Origin: Reinekea marinisedimentorum
GTDB taxonomy: Bacteria > Pseudomonadota > Gammaproteobacteria > Pseudomonadales > Natronospirillaceae
DNA length: 64,000 nt
NCBI RefSeq assembly: GCF_004341165.1
Contig: NZ_SLZR01000011.1
Coordinates: 1-64,000, forward strand
Direction: 5' to 3'
Shown here: positions 9,929-18,809 of the stretch, piece by piece
How positions within the stretch are numbered: position 1 is the stretch's first letter
Layout: each line of letters starts with the position of its first letter
Translations under genes and position numbers: made by a program
Notes under the pieces: generated by a model
The model's database searches: none
Seen by the model: only the letters and a program-made list of their open reading frames with translations
What the model was told of the DNA's origin: nothing

Positions 9929-9943
9929 GCGAGAGCCGTGCCA
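9929..9943 (-). promoter_or_regulatory. Sigma-54 promoter of flgFGHIJKL
   Basis: Read on the minus strand, the sequence is TGGCAC-GGCTC-TCGC. Only one base differs from the sigma-54 consensus TGGCAC-N5-TTGC. The conserved GG and GC dinucleotides sit at the correct distance, and the site lies 50 bp before the flgF start. In Pseudomonas this operon is known to be sigma-54 dependent, which fits. Confidence 0.8.
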
Positions 9944-10084
9944 GTTTTGTTTTTTAATTTCAGAGTACGCCGAATGCACCGTATTTAAAGGGCTGTAGTG
10001 ATTCAGGTAAGGAGCTGAACAACTCACATAGCAAAATATAAACAGAATTGTGGAGGAAAATGGCAAGCCATTTCCACTGCGGAG

Positions 10085-10117
10085 AAAAAGCGGCAACCGG
10101 TATTGCCGCTTGTTTTT
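10085..10117 (-). terminator. Terminator between flgE and flgF
   Basis: The stem AAGCGGCAA / TTGCCGCTT (10088-10096 and 10103-10111) has a 6-base loop. On the minus strand it is followed by a short T-run, and T residues also flank it on the plus strand. It sits after flgE and before the flgF promoter, so it should end the flgBCDE transcript. Confidence 0.7.
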
Positions 10118-10232
10118 GCGAAGAGGCCTAATACTAACATCATCCCGTACAGACGAGGATCCATCACCCTTTACATTGCTTGCCTCACCTCTGTAGAACT
10201 CATCCCGATATGTCGGAGCGGGATACCACACC

Positions 10233-10336
10233 ACTTACATCTAGCATCTAGCATCTAGCATCTAGCATCTAGCATCTAGCACCTAGCATCTAGCAACTAG
10301 CACCTAGCATCTAGCAACCAACGTCTCACGCCCCAC
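10233..10336. repeat. Heptamer repeat array downstream of flgE
   Basis: CATCTAG and related units (CACCTAG, CAACTAG) repeat at a seven-base period right up to the flgE stop. Unlike the other arrays, I see no clear opposite arm nearby. The gap 9944-10232 otherwise holds the terminator and two short CATCCCG-type inverted repeats (about 10139-10155 and 10201-10225), and no believable gene. Confidence 0.8.
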
Positions 10337-10339
10337 CCC

Positions 10340-13300
10340 TTACCTCAAATTAATAATCGTCTGCGTCACTTCATTGGCAGTCTCAATCGTCTTGGCACTG
10401 GCCTGATAGTTACGTTGCGCAATAATCAGCTGTACCAGCTCTTCGGAAAGATCGACCGTTGAGTCTTCCAGTGCTGAGGATTCAATAGACCCCAGAGTAC
10501 CGGTGCCCGGTTCGCCAATGGTGGGCTCTCCGGATTCAGAACTTTCCGTCCATTCTGTATCACCGGAGGGCGTTAAGCCTTCTGTGTTGGTAAAGGTCGC
10601 CAGAGCTACCTGTCCAATCACTTCCGATTCACCGTTGGTGTATTGGGCGTAAATAATACCGGAGCCGTCGATTTCCAGGTCAGTCAGCTCACCACTGGTG
10701 TAACCGTCCTGGGCGAAATCGTAGCGTGCGAATTCACTGCCGTACTGGGTGGAGTCGGTAAATGAAATGGCGAAGTTGGAGTTTTCCGCATCGCTATCGA
10801 TCGGCAACACACCGCCTTCGGCCACATTCAGTGAAGAGAACGAGCCATTGGAGGCACCTTCGCTGTCAATTGGATCCCAGTTGGAAATCAGGAACTCACC
10901 AGTTGAGTCTTCATCCAGAGAGCCATCGGCATTGAAATACATCTGGAACGAAGCCATGGTTGGCTCCAGGTTATCCGGGTAATCCAGCGTAGCATCCGGG
11001 TCACCGACGTTTTCACCATCGATTTGCACGTACACAGTCCAGGAGCTCAGATTGCTGCCGTCGGCCTCATTCTTGACGTAGTACATCTGCATTTCGTGCT
11101 GATTACCCAGTGAATCGTATACCGTAATGGATGCGGTTTCGTTGTAGGTATCGGTGTTGTCCGGGTCGAATGAGTTGATGGTGTACTCTTCATAGGAAGC
11201 ACTGGTTAAACCGTTGAATAAACCGGTTACGCTTGGATCCGGGTCTTCCAGGGTGTAGCCATCGTTAAGCACAATCTCTATAGAACCACCGACTACGGCG
11301 AACGTTTCGGCATCTTCATCACCACCTAAGGTAGCGGTTGTTGCGCCATCAGAACCCTGCAGTGAAATCTGGTCAGTCTCGACAACTGAATCCACCTCAA
11401 CCGAGATATCGATACCAATGGAGGAAGTCAGCAGAATATTGCCGGTATCTTCATCCAACGATGCTGTAATGCTGGAAAGCGTTGTTGATGAGTAGCTATT
11501 GATTTCATCCACGATGTCGGCAAAGTCGTCAGACTCAATAACCTGACCGTTAATGTACAAATCCATTAAGCCACTGTTGACGTAATCTTCAGCAAACAGG
11601 GTTAAGTCGGTTTCGGCCGTTGCCGTTACACCACCATAACCACTGAGCAGTGATGCAATTTCAGAGGCCTGTGAGCCTTCCTCGATCACGATCTCGGTCG
11701 TCACATCGTCCGCTTCGTTGTAGAGCTGAACGGTCTGCGCCGGATAACCGTTGGTGGTTGCAGCCTCACCAATGGTCAACAGGCTGCTGTCGTACTGATC
11801 TGCCTGCAGCAGGCCATACAGTTCATTAACGTCCAGGTCATCACCGGTTGCCTGAATATTGGTAATAGAAATTGTCGATTCTTCACCGGCTTCAGTCGCA
11901 ACAAAGGTTAAAATTTCGTTGCCATCTTCGTCTTCAGAAACAACAGCCTGCACGCCAATGTAGTCAGCTTCATCTACTGAGGCCAGTTCGCGGTTGATCG
12001 ATGTTGCCAGCTGGTCGATCGAGTAGATGGTTTCATCGAGAGAAATGGTTACAGAACCGGAGCGGCCATCTTCATCCGGGTCGGGTACGACCAGGTTGAT
12101 GGTGAAGGAGTTGGATTTATCGACTGAGTCAGTGCCCAGCGTCGTCGTTGTGCTATCCAATCCCAGAGTTTCAAGTGCTTCGCTATCCCCGGAAATATCA
12201 ATATCATAACCGGACCCAATTTCGGTCCGTTCAAATACCAGTCGACCATTAACGTGTGATACGTCAATCTCGCCTGACAGTGCAGAATTAGAAGATATTT
12301 CATCACTGATTGCAGCCACCAGGCCATCATAGGTCGTGTACGTACCTTCCGGAATTACAATGGTTTGCCCATCTGCACCATCAATAGAAATTTCCAGAAC
12401 GTTATTGGCTAAAACTTCCTCTTCTCCGGCATCGTAATCCGGCGTGGATGATCCATCATCCTGCATACCAATGGCAGACATAGTGAAGGACGTTGTTTCA
12501 GAAACCACAGTACCACTGTAATCACTAATGTTGATCGTTTGGCTTCCGACTCCAGTTGCCGAACCAGCAGTTAAAACCAGCTCGTTTGCCGCACTCAAGC
12601 TGACGTCAATCACATCAGTGCTACCAAATTCATCTTCGATTTCGGTTTCTAATTCTGACAGGAATGTTGTTGTATCGGCCCAACCTCCAGCTGGAACCTG
12701 CATTGTCACCTGCTCCGTAGTGGTTCCAATTGTAATGTCGAACGCCAGCCAGTTGCCGGCATCCGTACTAGCAACAGCACCACTGGTATCCACATAAGTG
12801 CTAATAGGTAATGCACTGGTAAGTGTCGCATAGGTTCCGGAATCGTAATCGGTAAAGGTAAGCTCAGAAGTACTATTGCCCTGTACAGTAACGGCATCGC
12901 CTTCGGATGAAGACAAATCAATAGAGCCATTGTTGGCGAACAGATCGGTACCAGCCACTGCTGCAGTAACACTGGGTGATGTTATAGATGTCGTGGTATT
13001 CAGACCAAAATATTCAAGATCAGTTGCACCAGCAGTACCATCGGTAATCGCTAGCGTTGAGGCCGTACCACTGTCCAAACGATCGAAATAAAGCGTACCG
13101 TCGATCGCATAAGCCGACACCTCTCCATCAACCGCACTGCCTGATATAGCGCCGTTAATAGCCAAAGCCAGAGCATCCGCATCTGCATATGTACCACTAC
13201 CGATCGAAATCGTTGCCGAGTTGGTATCGGTAGCGATTGTCATCGTGTTATTTGCATCCACACCCTGGGATGTTGAGGGCGAATACAAAGAGGAGGTCGT

Positions 13301-14701
13301 TATACCTAAAACCTCGACATCGAAATCACTGGTTAAGGTTGACGTAGTAAAGTAAACATCAACGTCACCAGCGACATCTGAAGTAAACACCAGCCTGTCA
13401 TTTACGACGGATGCTGTAATGCCTGCCCCTTCAGCAGTAAACTCGGCATTCAGATCTGAAACCAGGGCACTGAAGTCAGCGTATCCGGTACTTGGAATGG
13501 TGATACTTATTGGGTACGAAGTGCCTGCAACACTTGCATAAAAATCAATGGTGTCATTGGCGTAGGCAGATAGAAAACCGGATTCTGTATCAATGGATGT
13601 TAAGTCTCGACCACTACTTACTGTAGTCGTGCTTGCAGAGTTGGTGACTGTTAAGCCAGCTTCACTGGTGCCGTAAACTACGACACTTTGGTTTTCAAAA
13701 TTCAGGTAACTGTCACCTAATAAATTACCAACATTATCTTCAATATTAACGATCGATGTTCCATCCGTTGCATAAGTTCCTGCAGCCTCGAAAGAAACAC
13801 CTCCAACATTATTGACAGTAGCCTGAACCATGCCAGCAAGATCAGAGTCTGCGTTGATAGCAGAATTAATAGCGTCTACCAGATCGTCAACACTTTCATA
13901 AATATTCTCACTGGAAAACGGTACAATGGTGCCCACTAATGAGTTGGTTTCTGTATCAATGTTCGAGCCCGATAGTGTGATATCTATCGAGTACGAAGAC
14001 TCGGCAGAATCCGGTTGCCACGGAAAATCAATATCACTGTTATCATGCACAATCCCGCCTGACCACGCAGAAGCAACACCTGCCGTCGTCGGATAACCGA
14101 CTGATGACAAGGTTGTGGAAACATCATCTTCAGACCCTGTCTGCACCTGACCAATTGCAAAGCCATTCGTTTCAGTAATGCTTCCTTCCGACGCCAGAAC
14201 CTCTGCATAAGAAGGTACGTTCAACTGTGTTTCAACTTCGGTTGTACGCTGCGGTGCAATGTTATCGGCATCCACCTGTAAATCGGTCAAAATACCGCTG
14301 ACAACGCCATTGTTATCAACACCATACCCCTGCAGCGTCGCGCCAGAGACCGAAACCACATAGCCTTCAGTATCTAAACCAAAGCCACCGGAGCGGCTAT
14401 AGGTTGTTGTACCGTTGTCGTATTCCAGTACGAAGAAGCCGTCGCCATCAATGGCTAAATCCAATGATGAATCTGAAGCGGTAATGGTGCCCTGTTCGAA
14501 GCTCTGACCAATATTGGTGACCGTCACCCCAGAGCCAACAATATCGCTGCCGGAGCCCAACAGCGAAGTAGTATAGGCATCGCCAAACTCGGTGGTGCTG
14601 GCCTTAAAGCCGGTGGTGCTGGCGTTAGCGATGTTGTTACCCGTTACACTCAAGTCAGTATTTGCTGCGGCAACACCGCTCAATCCGATACTAAAGCTCA
14701 T
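10340..14701 (-). CDS. flgE: Giant flagellar hook protein FlgE (1453 aa)
   Basis: FlgE polymerises into the hook. The terminal parts are canonical. Residues 1-162 include SVTGNNIANASTTGFKAS, DLAIDGDGFFVL and PQRTTEVETQLNVPS. Residues 1178-1453 include TYNETASITVYDSLGNQH, FTNTEGLTPSGDTEW and the closing helix LVQLIIAQRNYQASAKTIETANEVTQTI. Hook proteins are usually about 400-450 residues. Here about 1000 residues are inserted between these parts. The insert holds roughly seven modules, each with a beta-rich start, then an (A/L)xxIN-type helix, then a VxGxLxF-type strand (for example about 480-568, 645-730, 763-850 and 862-965), resembling the flagellin IN motif. The reading frame is open throughout, and a GAGGAAG ribosome site precedes the ATG. 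Confidence 0.94.
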   Translation of the reverse strand: MSFSIGLSGVAAANTDLSVTGNNIANASTTGFKASTTEFGDAYTTSLLGSGSDIVGSGVTVTNIGQSFEQGTITASDSSLDLAIDGDGFFVLEYDNGTTTYSRSGGFGLDTEGYVVSVSGATLQGYGVDNNGVVSGILTDLQVDADNIAPQRTTEVETQLNVPSYAEVLASEGSITETNGFAIGQVQTGSEDDVSTTLSSVGYPTTAGVASAWSGGIVHDNSDIDFPWQPDSAESSYSIDITLSGSNIDTETNSLVGTIVPFSSENIYESVDDLVDAINSAINADSDLAGMVQATVNNVGGVSFEAAGTYATDGTSIVNIEDNVGNLLGDSYLNFENQSVVVYGTSEAGLTVTNSASTTTVSSGRDLTSIDTESGFLSAYANDTIDFYASVAGTSYPISITIPSTGYADFSALVSDLNAEFTAEGAGITASVVNDRLVFTSDVAGDVDVYFTTSTLTSDFDVEVLGITTSSLYSPSTSQGVDANNTMTIATDTNSATISIGSGTYADADALALAINGAISGSAVDGEVSAYAIDGTLYFDRLDSGTASTLAITDGTAGATDLEYFGLNTTTSITSPSVTAAVAGTDLFANNGSIDLSSSEGDAVTVQGNSTSELTFTDYDSGTYATLTSALPISTYVDTSGAVASTDAGNWLAFDITIGTTTEQVTMQVPAGGWADTTTFLSELETEIEDEFGSTDVIDVSLSAANELVLTAGSATGVGSQTINISDYSGTVVSETTSFTMSAIGMQDDGSSTPDYDAGEEEVLANNVLEISIDGADGQTIVIPEGTYTTYDGLVAAISDEISSNSALSGEIDVSHVNGRLVFERTEIGSGYDIDISGDSEALETLGLDSTTTTLGTDSVDKSNSFTINLVVPDPDEDGRSGSVTISLDETIYSIDQLATSINRELASVDEADYIGVQAVVSEDEDGNEILTFVATEAGEESTISITNIQATGDDLDVNELYGLLQADQYDSSLLTIGEAATTNGYPAQTVQLYNEADDVTTEIVIEEGSQASEIASLLSGYGGVTATAETDLTLFAEDYVNSGLMDLYINGQVIESDDFADIVDEINSYSSTTLSSITASLDEDTGNILLTSSIGIDISVEVDSVVETDQISLQGSDGATTATLGGDEDAETFAVVGGSIEIVLNDGYTLEDPDPSVTGLFNGLTSASYEEYTINSFDPDNTDTYNETASITVYDSLGNQHEMQMYYVKNEADGSNLSSWTVYVQIDGENVGDPDATLDYPDNLEPTMASFQMYFNADGSLDEDSTGEFLISNWDPIDSEGASNGSFSSLNVAEGGVLPIDSDAENSNFAISFTDSTQYGSEFARYDFAQDGYTSGELTDLEIDGSGIIYAQYTNGESEVIGQVALATFTNTEGLTPSGDTEWTESSESGEPTIGEPGTGTLGSIESSALEDSTVDLSEELVQLIIAQRNYQASAKTIETANEVTQTIINLR

Positions 14702-14795
14702 AGCTCACTTCCTCTTCACTTACCGGCAACTTTTAGCCGCCTTAAATTCTGTTCCTCAACCGCTCAGGCTAAGGTCACTTTTTTAAATTGGGTTA

Positions 14796-15554
14796 TCAGG
14801 CTGTTTCGTTGATCGATGCAACATCGGTCATATAGGCTGGTTCGCCGTTATCCAGATTCAGCTGTATGGTTCCGTCGTCCAGAATGGTGACCGATTCAAC
14901 AAACTGCGATGTGTTGACGTTCATCGAAGTGGTCGCGCCGGCAACAGAGCCGGTGATGGTGAAGGTATACTCACCGGCTTCATGTGGAATGATGCTGCCG
15001 TCTTCATCGGTTTCGAACTGGTCGTAATCGATCTCCATCAGCTCACCATTCACTTCCAGATTGGCGCCATCCCACTTAAAGCTCAGGTCACCGCTGGATT
15101 GATTGCCGATGGAGACGTTCTCCACCACCTGGCCACTGCTGTTGGTGATTTGCAGCGATAAATCGGTGGCTCCGGCAGAGATATCGGCAGAGCCATAAAC
15201 CAGATCTCCCCAATACAGCGTGCTGGTGTTGTTGCCATCGATCGTGACGTTGCCACCCACCAGAGAACTGGCCTGCAGCGCCTGTGACGACTGGAATGAG
15301 GTAGAAAGCTCGTTAATGGTGTCAGAGATTTCTTCCAGGCTTTCAACGGTAGAAAACTGCGCCAGCTCGGCAATGAAGTCTGAGCTGTCGGATGGGTCGG
15401 TCGGGTCCTGGTTTTCCAGCTCGGTGATCATCAGCTCCAAGAATTCGTCCTGGCCTAAGCTGTTGTCGTTATCTTCATCCGTCGTCGAGGTAGTGCTCGA
15501 CGTTGTTGAAAATCCGTACTGGGAAAAGAGGTCGGTACTGGTAATATCGGTCAT
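14796..15554 (-). CDS. flgD: Hook assembly scaffold FlgD
   Basis: FlgD is the cap that guides FlgE assembly and is later lost. The 252-residue product has the conserved N-terminal segment LGQDEFLELMITELENQDPTDPSDSSDFIAELAQFSTVESLE (about 33-74), followed by FlgD Ig-like and FN3-like domains with DLSLQITNSSGQVV and GEYTFTITGS. A ribosome site AGGAGG precedes the start. The gene sits 11 bp after flgC and 94 bp before the giant flgE; its own size is normal. Confidence 0.94.
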   Translation of the reverse strand: MTDITSTDLFSQYGFSTTSSTTSTTDEDNDNSLGQDEFLELMITELENQDPTDPSDSSDFIAELAQFSTVESLEEISDTINELSTSFQSSQALQASSLVGGNVTIDGNNTSTLYWGDLVYGSADISAGATDLSLQITNSSGQVVENVSIGNQSSGDLSFKWDGANLEVNGELMEIDYDQFETDEDGSIIPHEAGEYTFTITGSVAGATTSMNVNTSQFVESVTILDDGTIQLNLDNGEPAYMTDVASINETA

Positions 15555-15565
15555 TGCTTAACCTC

Positions 15566-16006
15566 CTATTGGCCCAGTGTTAGGGTTTTCTGCATCAGCG
15601 TTTTCGCGGTGTTGAACACCTCTACGTTGATGGTGAAACTGCGCTGAGCCGACATCATGTCTGCCATTTCTTCAACAACGTTCACGTTCGAGTAATAAAC
15701 GTACCCTTCTTCATCCGCGAAGGGGTGGGAAGGCTCGTAGCGGATATCCAGCGGTGCGTCTGTTTCAACGATGGCCGCTACCTGAACGCCGTTGCCGACG
15801 TCGTAATCCATATCCACATCGTTAAACGAGCGATCCATGATGTCTGACTGAATGTTCTGAAACACCGGCTTGCGGGCGCGGTAGGTATCTTCAATGCTGG
15901 AACTCACACTCTGCGCATTGGCAAGGTTACTCGCTGTCGTGTTCAAGCGAACCGACTGGGCATTCATGCCTGATCCGGAGATGTCGAAAATATTACCTAA
16001 GCTCAT
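15566..16006 (-). CDS. flgC: Proximal rod protein FlgC
   Basis: FlgC, 146 residues, is a rod subunit. It starts MSLGNIFDISGSGMNAQSVRLNTTASNLANAQS and ends VNVVEEMADMMSAQRSFTINVEVFNTAKTLMQKTLTLGQ, both family signatures. It starts two bases after the flgB stop, so the pair is likely translationally coupled. It shows no unusual length. Confidence 0.95.
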   Translation of the reverse strand: MSLGNIFDISGSGMNAQSVRLNTTASNLANAQSVSSSIEDTYRARKPVFQNIQSDIMDRSFNDVDMDYDVGNGVQVAAIVETDAPLDIRYEPSHPFADEEGYVYYSNVNVVEEMADMMSAQRSFTINVEVFNTAKTLMQKTLTLGQ

Positions 16007-16008
16007 GA

Positions 16009-16407
16009 TTATTCTCCCCGAAGCGCGTTTATCAGGCCTTTGAACTTGCCGTTCAGAAATTCGAAGCTGGCGTTGTAGTCCATGGCGTTTTCAGTGAATT
16101 TTGTATTCTCTACGTTTTCGTCAACGGTATTGCCATCGATAGAAGGCTGCAGCGAATTGCGGTATAAAACTTCCCAGCCATCGCCGGAGCCGGTGGCAAT
16201 GTGCCGGTCGTCGGTACGGGCAGTCGACAGGCTTGCCTGCTTGCTGACTTCACCGCTCAGAATGGCGTTGAAATCAATATCGCGGGCCTTGTACCCAGGG
16301 GTATCTGCATTGGCCAGGTTATTGGCCAGAATAGAAGAGCGCTCTGAACGAAGCATCAATGCATCATCGTGAATGCCGAGTGAATTTTGAAAACCTAATG
16401 CAGACAT
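16009..16407 (-). CDS. flgB: Proximal rod protein FlgB
   Basis: FlgB, 132 residues, is a rod subunit at the base of the axial structure. The motif SSILANNLANADTPGYKARDIDF (about 24-46) is diagnostic. It is the first gene of flgBCDE, with an AGGGGA ribosome site and a sigma-54-type promoter 44 bp upstream. Confidence 0.95.
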   Translation of the reverse strand: MSALGFQNSLGIHDDALMLRSERSSILANNLANADTPGYKARDIDFNAILSGEVSKQASLSTARTDDRHIATGSGDGWEVLYRNSLQPSIDGNTVDENVENTKFTENAMDYNASFEFLNGKFKGLINALRGE

Positions 16408-16450
16408 TGCTTTCCCCTATTGCCGCTTTTTGCAAGTTTCCAATAACAGA

Positions 16451-16465
16451 GCAATTGCAATGCCA
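16451..16465 (-). promoter_or_regulatory. Sigma-54 promoter of flgBCDE
   Basis: On the minus strand the bases read TGGCAT-TGCAA-TTGC, one change from the sigma-54 core TGGCAC-N5-TTGC, with both invariant dinucleotides (GG and GC) correctly spaced. It lies 44 bp upstream of flgB and points toward it. Confidence 0.78.
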
Positions 16466-16549
16466 ATTTATTTTTTCTTTATATTTCAATAGTTTACCGA
16501 ATAGCGGAAGGTAAAAAAGAGGAAGGGAACGGCAAAGCGGCAATGGGTT

Positions 16550-16785
16550 GGAGGTGAGAGGTGGGAGGTGGGAGGTGAGATGTGAGATGTGAGATGTGAG
16601 ATGTAAGACGTGAGACGTGAGATGTAAGACGTGAGACGTGAGATGTGAGATGTGAGATGTGAGATGTGAGACGTGAGATGTGAGATGTGAGATGTGAGAT
16701 GCGAGATGCTAGATGCTAGATGTGAGTGGCCCGGCAGGCAGCACGTCTTACGTCTTACGTCCTACGTCTCACCCTCTCACTTCTT
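16550..16785. repeat. Heptamer repeat arrays between cheR and flgB
   Basis: GATGTGA, GACGTGA and GATGTAA units run in one direction from about 16550 to 16725. After about 14 bases, the reverse units (GTCTTAC, GTCTCAC) run to about 16785, reaching the 3' end of cheR. This is the longest array of the set, with more than 20 units. Bases 16466-16549 show no gene. Confidence 0.85.
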
Positions 16786-17601
16786 CCGGTAAATAATCCC
16801 CGGCCGGCAATGCACCATCTCATAGTATTCATTCAGGCCGTTGATGGCCTCAGATGCGCCAACCATCAGGTAACCACCCGGGTTAAGGCTGGCATGCATG
16901 CGTTTCAGGATGTCCTGCTTGAATTCGCCGGTGAAGTAAATGAGCACATTACGGCAAAAGATGATGTCGAACTTACCTAACAGGCTGTAGCTGTCTTGCA
17001 GGTTCATCTGACGGAATTCCACACACGAGGCAATTTTAGGGTCTATTTTGAAACGCCCTGCCGTGGTTTCTTTAAAGTGTTTCTTCAGGCGGCTGGTATC
17101 CAAACCCCGGCCAATCGCCAGGCTCGGGTACTCACCGGCTTTCGCCTGTTCCAGCGCGGAAGGTGAAATATCGGTGGCGACAATTTTCTCGCCCATGCCG
17201 GCAACGCCCTTACGTGCTTTGTAGTCCTGAATAATCATCGACATGGAATACGGTTCTTGCCCGGTGGAACAGGCAGCAGACCAGATTCTCAGCGGGCGCA
17301 TGTTTCTGGCGGCGTAAAACTCCGGCAGCAGCTTTTCTTCAAGAATACGGAACGGGTGACTATCACGAAACCAGAGGGTTTCGTTGGTGGTCATGGCATC
17401 GATCACCTGAGTTTTCAGGTTACGGTGCGTGTTCAGGTTTATTTTACTTAGAAGCTCGTTCAGCGTTTTCAAGTCGTTATCGGCCATCAGGCGTCGCAAA
17501 CGGCTGGACACCAGATACTGCTTGTTAGCACCCAGGCAAATGCCGCTGTGCTTCTCAAGGTATAAACAAAATTCTTCGTAACCGGCGGTTATATCAGCCA
17601 T
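16777..17601 (-). CDS. cheR: Chemotaxis protein methyltransferase CheR
   Basis: CheR methylates glutamates on chemoreceptors using S-adenosylmethionine, in adaptation with CheB. The 274-residue protein has the N-terminal helical domain (to about 75), then MTTNETLWFRDSHPF, the SAM-binding IWSAACSTGQEPYSMSMII (about 108-126), VATDISPSALEQA and IIFCRNVLIYF. It lies 78 bp after cheV and is probably co-transcribed with it. The partner esterase CheB is encoded 18 kb away in the main che cluster. Confidence 0.95.
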   Translation of the reverse strand: MADITAGYEEFCLYLEKHSGICLGANKQYLVSSRLRRLMADNDLKTLNELLSKINLNTHRNLKTQVIDAMTTNETLWFRDSHPFRILEEKLLPEFYAARNMRPLRIWSAACSTGQEPYSMSMIIQDYKARKGVAGMGEKIVATDISPSALEQAKAGEYPSLAIGRGLDTSRLKKHFKETTAGRFKIDPKIASCVEFRQMNLQDSYSLLGKFDIIFCRNVLIYFTGEFKQDILKRMHASLNPGGYLMVGASEAINGLNEYYEMVHCRPGIIYRKK

Positions 17602-17679
17602 TCAGGATTTAACCTCTGCAGCCAAACGTGCCGTTACGACAATATTGCTTTCACTCACCTGTTGATTCAATCGTATTTC

Positions 17680-18642
17680 CTACTTTGACTCTTCTGAAGG
17701 CGTTTGCGGAGCAGTTAAGCCCAAACTGACAACCCTGTCGATAACCATTTTACCCAGCAAATCCGGCTGGAATTTCGCCAGGAAGTCATCCGCGCCCACT
17801 TTACTGACCATCGCCTTGTTGAACACTCCGCTTAAGGAAGTATGCAAAACCACATACAAATCTTTCAGGCGGGGGTTGGAGCGAATTTCAGCGGTCAGGG
17901 TATAGCCGTCCATTTCCGGCATTTCAATATCTGAAATAAGAATGGGGTACTTATCCGCCGGGTTGATGCCCTGCTCGAGCAGGTCCATCAAATGGTCATG
18001 GGCTTCCTTACCGTCATTGAACTGACGAACCACAAAGCCGACCTTTTCCAGCGTTTTGCTGATCTGCTTACGGGCAATTTTAGAGTCGTCGGCAATCATC
18101 ACCTCTATTTGCGGCGCTGATGCGGCAACCTCTTCGGTAATGATGTCATCGGAAAGGTCATCATTGACGGGCGAAACCTCAGCGAGAATCTTTTCAACGT
18201 CGATAATTTCCACCAGCTCGTCTTTGTACTTGGTCACTGCGGTCAAATAATGTTCATGACCCGTACCTTTCGGGGGTGGCTGAATGTCTTCCCAGTTCAT
18301 ATTAATGATGCGTTCAACACCATTCACCAGAAAGCCCTGAACGCGAATATTATATTCGGTGATAATAACGAACTTGTTTTCCAGATCCTGAATTGGCGGG
18401 TTACCCGTAGCCAGGCTCAAATCGAGAATAGGCAGCGTGCCACCGCGGATGTGAGCGACCCCGCGCACCACCGAACTGCTCTGTGGCAGGTTTGTCAGCT
18501 TGGGGCATTGCAGAACTTCTTTTACTTTAAATACGTTAATACCGTAAATCTGCTTTCCTTCCAGTCGGAACAACAATAACTCTAAACGGTTTTGACCAAC
18601 CAGCTGGGTACGCTGGTTTACACTTTCCATTACACCGGCCAT
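17680..18642 (-). CDS. cheV: Chemotaxis coupling protein CheV (CheW-receiver fusion)
   Basis: CheV couples receptors to CheA and can be phosphorylated. The 320-residue protein has a CheW domain (about 18-160, with LLLFRLEGKQIYGINVFKVKEVL) and a response-regulator receiver domain (about 180-305). The receiver has acidic residues IADDSK, the phosphorylation site in ISDIEMPEMDG, and the HTS and K of DDFLAKF. Transcription probably starts at a FliA promoter about 140 bp upstream, within the 5' part of flgA on the opposite strand. Confidence 0.95.
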   Translation of the reverse strand: MAGVMESVNQRTQLVGQNRLELLLFRLEGKQIYGINVFKVKEVLQCPKLTNLPQSSSVVRGVAHIRGGTLPILDLSLATGNPPIQDLENKFVIITEYNIRVQGFLVNGVERIINMNWEDIQPPPKGTGHEHYLTAVTKYKDELVEIIDVEKILAEVSPVNDDLSDDIITEEVAASAPQIEVMIADDSKIARKQISKTLEKVGFVVRQFNDGKEAHDHLMDLLEQGINPADKYPILISDIEMPEMDGYTLTAEIRSNPRLKDLYVVLHTSLSGVFNKAMVSKVGADDFLAKFQPDLLGKMVIDRVVSLGLTAPQTPSEESK

Positions 18643-18659
18643 AAAGGACTCCGTAACTC

Positions 18660-18674
18660 AGGCACGGCATTTGC
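18660..18674 (+). promoter_or_regulatory. Sigma-54 promoter of flgA
   Basis: The plus strand reads AGGCAC-GGCAT-TTGC, which matches the sigma-54 consensus TGGCAC-N5-TTGC except for the first base. Spacing between the GG and GC elements is correct. It lies between cheV and flgA and points at flgA. Confidence 0.72.
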
Positions 18675-18782
18675 AATTTCCCAGTTAAAACTACCGCCAC
18701 GCCAGAAAACTGACTGATTATGATTCCTAAGCATAGACGGCTATTCAGGTTGAACAACTGCAATGCCCGACATTTTTATTCC

Positions 18783-18809
18783 TTATCGGCGGCCTGCCCG
18801 ATGAGTTTA
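18783..18809 (-). promoter_or_regulatory. FliA (sigma-28) promoter of cheV-cheR
   Basis: On the minus strand the site is TAAA-N15-GCCGATAA, an exact match to the FliA consensus including spacing. It points at cheV, whose start is about 140 bp downstream. The promoter overlaps the likely flgA start codon (18801) on the other strand, so cheV transcription runs across the flgA leader and the flgA promoter. Confidence 0.85.

Noticed and set aside
9896-10234. 112-codon open frame between flgF and flgE on the minus strand
   Set aside because: It spans the sigma-54 promoter and the terminator, has no ribosome site or family resemblance, and its composition is that of non-coding DNA.
10340-14701. 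Interpreting the 1453-residue product as an adhesin rather than FlgE
   Set aside because: Both ends are unmistakable FlgE rod/hook sequences and the gene sits between flgD and flgF.
16550-16785. CRISPR-like appearance of the repeat arrays
   Set aside because: The units are 7 bases with no unique spacers, and there are no cas genes; the 68-bp array at 1585-1950 also lacks variable spacers.
18690-18712. Possible sigma-54 promoter for cheV (minus-strand TGGCGT-GGCGG-TAGT)
   Set aside because: The -12 GC is missing; the perfect FliA site at 18783-18809 explains cheV expression better.
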